A stretch of 17,238 bases of DNA from Gemmatimonadaceae bacterium (GTDB taxonomy: Bacteria > Gemmatimonadota > Gemmatimonadetes > Gemmatimonadales > Gemmatimonadaceae), in the NCBI GenBank assembly GCA_017881545.1, contig JADGQU010000018.1, positions 1-17,238 of the forward strand, written 5' to 3'. Within the stretch, counting starts at the first letter, position 1. The number at the start of each line of letters is the position of its first letter. The notes beneath the pieces were generated by a model. It was given only the letters and a program-made list of their open reading frames with translations, did not search any database and had not been told where the DNA came from. Positions 13,178-17,238 of the stretch are shown piece after piece. Both the position numbers and the translations under genes were made by a program.

Positions 13178-15815
13178 TCCACCCTGTCACGACCACTCGC
13201 GGAAGCGCGCCGCCAAGGTCCCGCACGCGGTACGACGCAGTGACAACGCGCGTCTCACCCGGTAGTAGCGACACGTAGTTGTCCTCCCAAAGGACCGGCA
13301 AGGCTTCCTCTCCGCCGCGACCCGTCACCTGCAAACGCATAAAGAACGCGATGGACCTGCCGGGATTCTTCAGCGTCACGCGAGCCCGTCCCGTTCCGGC
13401 GCTATTGGTGAAGCGCGCTGTCGCATTCACTGACGCCTGTGGCATGCTTCGGAGCGCGGTGAAGTCCGCGTAGCTCTTGACGGCCGTCATGTACCAGGTG
13501 GATGAATCGGACAACACATCCATCCGCGTCGACAGCCAATAGAAGTTGGTGCTGAGCGGGTGCCCGGCGGCATCGACCAGTCGCAGGTCCACCAGATACG
13601 CTCCGTTGACGCCCGCCTGCTCCTGCAGAGTCGAGACGCGCATGCTGGTGTCTGGCGGTATGTCGATTACGGTGTCGCGACTCAGTCTCTGCGTACCATC
13701 GACATTGAACACCGTGGTCCGGAGATGCACTCCGCGTAGCGGTGCATGACTCGCGCTGCTGTTGACCACCGCAATCGACCGGTCATCATACGAGAACAAC
13801 ACGTGCACGGGCTCGTTTGCCTTCTTGGCGCCGAAGTAGCCGCCCGCCGGCAGCAAGTACCAATCGAACAGATGCCAATAAATCGACGGCCAAGAATTGT
13901 TGAACATCCACTGGATCACTCCAGTGGAGACGAACTGGTTGCGGCGATACGCCTCGAACATCGCGCGCTCATCGTCGTACGTCATCAGCTGTGCCGTGAC
14001 GGTGTAGTTCTCGACGCTCGTCGGCGCGCCGAAGCGCGTCGACAGCGCTGCGTTGTAGGAGTCGAGCATGTGCCCAAACTGTCCCCCCGCAGCGTGGAAG
14101 AGCCACACGCTATCGGTGGGCAACTTGAGTGAGCTCGCGGGAATCATGCGGCGCATGCTCTCGATCGGTGGCACCGCGGGGCCGGGACTCGTCTCCGTGT
14201 TGTACGCCCACGCTCCGCCGTGCGTGCTGTCCTGCAGCCAGTATGACGGCGGCACCCAATCGTACGGCCCGGTCATCTTCACGCCGCTCGCTCCCGAGAA
14301 CTCGGCCGGCTTGGCGCTGGCGGAGGAGATTGTGGGATTGGGCCATGATTCCTGCTGCTCGATGTTCAGGTACATCTGCTCGACGTTCGCCGGGGGTGGG
14401 CCGTCGCTGCCGTTCAACCAAACGAAGACGCTCGGGTGGCCCCGCATCCGGCGGATCTGATCGCGCAGCGACGACGCGGCAGTCGCGTACTGCTCCGGCC
14501 CCCACTTCGCCCATTGCTCCCACGAGCTGCAGCACACCCAACCGGTCATGACGAGCAAGCCGAGGCTGTCGGTCTGCTGGAAGAAGCGATCATTCTCGTA
14601 ATTGCCTTCCAGCCGGATGGTGTTGAGATGCATGTCGAGCGCGTAGCGGAGCTGCGCGTCCTGGCGTTCCGGCTGCTGACGGTAGAACAGGTCGGGCGAC
14701 CAGCCACCACCGCGGATGAGAATCCGACGGCCGTTTACGCGAAAGAGGCGTCCGCCTTTCGGCGTGGTTTCGGAGGTGATTTCGCGGATACCAAAGCGCA
14801 GCTGCTGTCGGTCCGACACTCGGCCGGCGGTCACGAACTCGAGAGATAAATCGTAGAGTTCGGGCTTACCGAGTTGCACGGGCCACCACAGGCGCGGGTT
14901 CGCGAAGTGAAGCTGTGGAAAACTGTCGGACGTGAACCGCGCCAGCGCGCTGTCGTGCGGCGCGAGCGTTACTTGCCGGCTGAACGCTACGTTTCCGATC
15001 CGACCGCGCAACGTTCCGGTGATCGGGTGGGATGCAAGGTTTCGGAGAACGCTAACGACTGTGAGATCCGCGCTCCGCAACGTTGCGGTGTCGACGTGGC
15101 TTACGACTGCCGGACTGCGTACAACGACGTCACCGCTGGCCGAGAGATACACCGGCTGCCACAGCCCCATGTTCTTGTCCGGCGGCGACGGATTCCAGTC
15201 GACCCATGTTATCTGGAGATCGGGCGGTGTGGGCGCAAAGACTTCGACGGCGAGCACGTTCGCGCCGTCTCGTTTCACCGCGTCCGTGATGTCCAGCTCG
15301 AAGCGCCGGTATGTACCGGCAACCACGCTCGAATCCGCGAGGCGGCGGCCGTTCAGCCAGATGTTCGCGCGGTAGTTGATGCCGTCGAAGTGCAGCGTGA
15401 CGCGCTTGCCGCGCATCGTCGCTGGTACGCGGAAGGTCGTGCGGTACCACCATGGCGTGGCGTACGGACTCTCCGGCGCCATCGGCATGCGCGTGAAGTT
15501 CTGTCCGATCGGGTATGTCACTCCGGGCAGCGCGCGGAAATTCATCCCGAAAAACGGGTCGCGATAAACGCTGTCTTCGACGAGTGTGCCTACGACGGTC
15601 GACGGCACCGTCGCGCGGTACCAGCCGGTCGGACGGTAAGCGATGGAAGAGATCGTTCCGCCGTCACCGCCAACTTTTCCCGACGACTGAATGAGCCAGC
15701 CAGTGTGCAGCGCCAGCTGCTCCTGCGCCGTCGCCGTGCTGGCGATCGCGCAAAAAACAACCAGGGGCCACAATGCCAACCGCGAGATCCTACCGGCTCT
15801 CCTTTGGCTTCGCAT
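13152..15815 (-). CDS. Secreted GH2 family exo-beta-D-glucosaminidase-like glycosidase
   Basis: An 887-residue enzyme with a signal peptide (about 1-30, cleavage near TATA-Q). GH2 modules follow: a sugar-binding jelly roll (about 55-230, with WWYRTTFRVP, DGINYRANIWLNG and NMGLWQPVYL), an Ig-like domain (about 235-345), a TIM barrel (about 346-650) and C-terminal beta-sandwich domains. The barrel has VFVWLNGSDGPPP with D471 as probable acid/base and AYNTETSPGPAVPP with E541 as probable nucleophile. The NGSD and N-ETSPGP motifs are those of the CsxA-type exo-beta-D-glucosaminidase branch, which trims glucosamine from the non-reducing end of chitosan oligosaccharides; beta-mannosidase-like specificity is the alternative. 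The ATG at 15815 opens a normal signal peptide, although its Shine-Dalgarno is weak. It lies 97 nt after the permease stop, with a candidate promoter in the gap, and overlaps the methyltransferase start. Confidence 0.9.
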   Translation of the reverse strand: MRSQRRAGRISRLALWPLVVFCAIASTATAQEQLALHTGWLIQSSGKVGGDGGTISSIAYRPTGWYRATVPSTVVGTLVEDSVYRDPFFGMNFRALPGVTYPIGQNFTRMPMAPESPYATPWWYRTTFRVPATMRGKRVTLHFDGINYRANIWLNGRRLADSSVVAGTYRRFELDITDAVKRDGANVLAVEVFAPTPPDLQITWVDWNPSPPDKNMGLWQPVYLSASGDVVVRSPAVVSHVDTATLRSADLTVVSVLRNLASHPITGTLRGRIGNVAFSRQVTLAPHDSALARFTSDSFPQLHFANPRLWWPVQLGKPELYDLSLEFVTAGRVSDRQQLRFGIREITSETTPKGGRLFRVNGRRILIRGGGWSPDLFYRQQPERQDAQLRYALDMHLNTIRLEGNYENDRFFQQTDSLGLLVMTGWVCCSSWEQWAKWGPEQYATAASSLRDQIRRMRGHPSVFVWLNGSDGPPPANVEQMYLNIEQQESWPNPTISSASAKPAEFSGASGVKMTGPYDWVPPSYWLQDSTHGGAWAYNTETSPGPAVPPIESMRRMIPASSLKLPTDSVWLFHAAGGQFGHMLDSYNAALSTRFGAPTSVENYTVTAQLMTYDDERAMFEAYRRNQFVSTGVIQWMFNNSWPSIYWHLFDWYLLPAGGYFGAKKANEPVHVLFSYDDRSIAVVNSSASHAPLRGVHLRTTVFNVDGTQRLSRDTVIDIPPDTSMRVSTLQEQAGVNGAYLVDLRLVDAAGHPLSTNFYWLSTRMDVLSDSSTWYMTAVKSYADFTALRSMPQASVNATARFTNSAGTGRARVTLKNPGRSIAFFMRLQVTGRGGEEALPVLWEDNYVSLLPGETRVVTASYRVRDLGGALPRVVVTGWNVQRTLAR

Positions 15816-15868
15816 GCATTTTGTTCTCAACAAACAGGATCGGATCTTTTGCGGTTTCCAGTTTTTCA

Positions 15869-15896
15869 CTTTTAAAGCTCCGTTGAAGCCTGGCAA
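15869..15896 (-). promoter_or_regulatory. Candidate sigma-70-like promoter for the GH2 gene
   Basis: Minus-strand TTGCCA (15896-15891), a 16 nt spacer and TAAAAG (15874-15869), inside a locally AT-rich stretch between the permease and GH2 genes. Transcription would begin near 15862, about 47 nt before the ATG. The match is moderate (5/6 and 4/6), and read-through from the permease gene remains possible. Confidence 0.35.
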
Positions 15897-15912
15897 CGTT
15901 TCCCCAGAGATC

Positions 15913-17238
15913 TCACTGCGTCAACACGCTCCGATCCTCGAGAGCGAACGGCCATCCTTTGGTGTTCCAGGACCAGAGCAGGAACGCCAGGCAACCGAGG
16001 GCCAGCACGCCCACACCGAACAGGATCACCGCGAACTGCGTGGTGGCGAAGACGAAGATCCAGCCGAGCAGTGCAACCAGGGCCGGGATGGGATAGAGCC
16101 ACATCCGATAGGGGCGCGGCATGTCCGGCGCTCGCCGGCGCAGCAGGATCAAGCCGAAGATCTGTCCCATGAATTGCACGAGGATGCGGGTGACGATGAG
16201 CGCATCGATGACCGTGCCCAGTGAAAAGAACCCCGCCACGATCGAGATCGCTCCCAGCACCAGCAGCGAGACGTACGGAAAGTCCTTCGTCGGATGCAGC
16301 CGGCCGAACGCGCGGAAGAAATAACCGCTTTGCGCCGCCGCAAATGGGATGCGCGAGTAACCCAGCAGCAGTGCGAACACCGACCCGAACGCGGTCCAGA
16401 GAACCAGCAGCGTGAAAATCGTCGCCACGCCGGTGCCGTAAAGCTTCTGCATGAAGATCGACACGATGAAGTTCGATTCCGGGTGGGCGTCGGCCGGCAC
16501 GAACTCACGCCACGGCACCACTCCGATTATCGAGAAGTTGATCCCTATGTAAATGAGGGCCACGGCAGCGGTACTGATCATGATCGAACGTGGAATGACG
16601 CGCCCCGGGTCGCGCACCTCGTCGCCGATGTAGCAGACGTCGTAGTAGCCGAGGTAATCGTAGATCCCAATTCGCGATGCCGCGCCCAGACCGAGGAAAA
16701 AGCCGAGCGAGAAGTTGAACGCCCCTGGCGGAAAGTCAAAGGCGATGTGCGAATCGAAATGCGTCGCGCCCGCGAAGATCACTGCCAGCACCGTGACCAG
16801 TGTCCCCGCCCAGAGCGAGATCGTGATTTTGGCGATCGAATTGATGCGCCGGTACAGGAGCGCGATGTTGATCAGCCCCACGACCGTAACGAGCGCGATC
16901 ACGCCGGGGCGCGTCAGTCCCTTCCAGATGTAGCTCGCGTACTGGGCGAAGCCGATGTACCCGGACGCGATCTCGAGCGGCCCACTGAGCACGAACTGCC
17001 AGACGAACAGGAAAGCCATCAGTCGCCCGAGCCGCTCGCGTCCGAACGCCTCGCGCAAATACACGAACGATCCGCCCGACCCCGGCATCGCCGCGCCCAG
17101 CTCGCTCCATACCATTCCGTCGCAGATCACGATCACGAGCGCGACGATCCACCCGAGCATCGCCTGCGGGCCGCCCAGCGCAGTCATGAGCAGCGGGATC
17201 GTGATGAACGGTCCCGCGCCGAGCATGTTGGTCATGTT
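15913..17238 (-). CDS. APC-family amino acid/polyamine permease (5' end outside window)
   Basis: At least 441 residues of a polytopic transporter of the amino acid-polyamine-organocation superfamily. The window opens inside TM1: NMLGAGPFITIPLLM is the unwound, substrate-binding GxG region of that helix. The start codon and the cytoplasmic N-terminus therefore lie beyond 17238, and the first ATG visible (17235) is probably internal. Further landmarks are SELGAAMPGSGGSFVYLREAFG, typical of TM2-TM3 in this family, GDEVRDPGRVIPRSI, which follows TM6, and about ten more hydrophobic helices ending near residue 425, with a short hydrophilic tail. Amino acids or polyamines are the expected substrates, but APC substrate choice cannot be read from these motifs. 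It lies upstream of the GH2 gene by 97 nt on the same strand. A role in uptake of products from GH2 is conjecture, since sugars are not usual APC cargo. Confidence 0.9.
   Translation of the reverse strand, partial: NMTNMLGAGPFITIPLLMTALGGPQAMLGWIVALVIVICDGMVWSELGAAMPGSGGSFVYLREAFGRERLGRLMAFLFVWQFVLSGPLEIASGYIGFAQYASYIWKGLTRPGVIALVTVVGLINIALLYRRINSIAKITISLWAGTLVTVLAVIFAGATHFDSHIAFDFPPGAFNFSLGFFLGLGAASRIGIYDYLGYYDVCYIGDEVRDPGRVIPRSIMISTAAVALIYIGINFSIIGVVPWREFVPADAHPESNFIVSIFMQKLYGTGVATIFTLLVLWTAFGSVFALLLGYSRIPFAAAQSGYFFRAFGRLHPTKDFPYVSLLVLGAISIVAGFFSLGTVIDALIVTRILVQFMGQIFGLILLRRRAPDMPRPYRMWLYPIPALVALLGWIFVFATTQFAVILFGVGVLALGCLAFLLWSWNTKGWPFALEDRSVLTQ

Noticed and set aside
14874..15875. A 333-codon plus-strand open frame
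   Set aside because: Lies entirely antisense to the GH2 gene; Arg-rich, no motif, no ribosome site.

Overview
This 17.2 kb window is high-GC bacterial chromosome, densely coding, with no RNA genes, insertion sequences, integrases or CRISPR repeats visible. The gene set suggests a free-living, polymer-degrading, Gram-negative-type soil or sediment bacterium: a DUF1800/DUF1501 exported pair, a eukaryotic-type Ser/Thr kinase fused to a FlgO/TolB-N-like domain, a WD40-like (TolB-type) lipoprotein, a YkuD_2 L,D-transpeptidase, and GH16 and GH2 glycosidases. Gemmatimonadota is the best guess and Acidobacteriota the main alternative. This is inference from gene content; no marker gene is present.

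Layout. (1) 22-3319, minus strand: a DUF1800 gene followed by a DUF1501 gene, with Sec-type and Tat-type signals respectively. (2) 3488-4933, plus strand: a membrane-anchored protein kinase, divergent from the DUF1800 gene across a 168 bp region that holds short direct repeats with 11/22 bp spacing. (3) 5027-6513, minus strand: a small four-helix HsmA/TIGR03987-type membrane protein and a lipoprotein made of WD40-like repeats. (4) 6713-7738, plus strand: a cysteine synthase-type PLP enzyme. The 199 bp between it and the lipoprotein gene holds the clearest promoters of the window and a perfect 12 bp palindrome. (5) 7757-11424, minus strand, a likely operon: GH16 lipoprotein, DinB/DUF1572 protein, and M28 metallopeptidase with a polytopic membrane domain (gaps of 18 and 11 nt). 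(6) 11626-12435, plus strand: an L,D-transpeptidase-family exported protein with a TTG start. (7) 12452-17238, minus strand: an APC-family permease (5' end outside the window), a large secreted GH2 exo-beta-D-glucosaminidase-like enzyme, and a SAM-dependent methyltransferase whose start overlaps the end of the GH2 gene.

How the genes fit together: the common theme is the cell envelope and use of external polymers. Predicted exported or membrane proteins include the DUF1501/DUF1800 pair, the kinase sensor region, the WD40-like lipoprotein, the M28 peptidase, GH16, the L,D-transpeptidase, GH2 and the permease. GH16 (beta-1,3-glucan type) and GH2 (chitosan-oligosaccharide type) would suit degradation of fungal or algal wall material, but they lie in separate transcription units and no shared regulator is visible. 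I see no convincing new defence or mobile system. The least understood parts are the DUF1800/DUF1501 pair, the kinase with a sensor-like domain but no TPR repeats, the M28-DinB-GH16 cluster, and repeat structures in three intergenic or 5' regions.

No gene-free stretch exceeds 300 bases. The larger gaps (3320-3487, 5408-5547, 6514-6712, 11425-11625) are described below.
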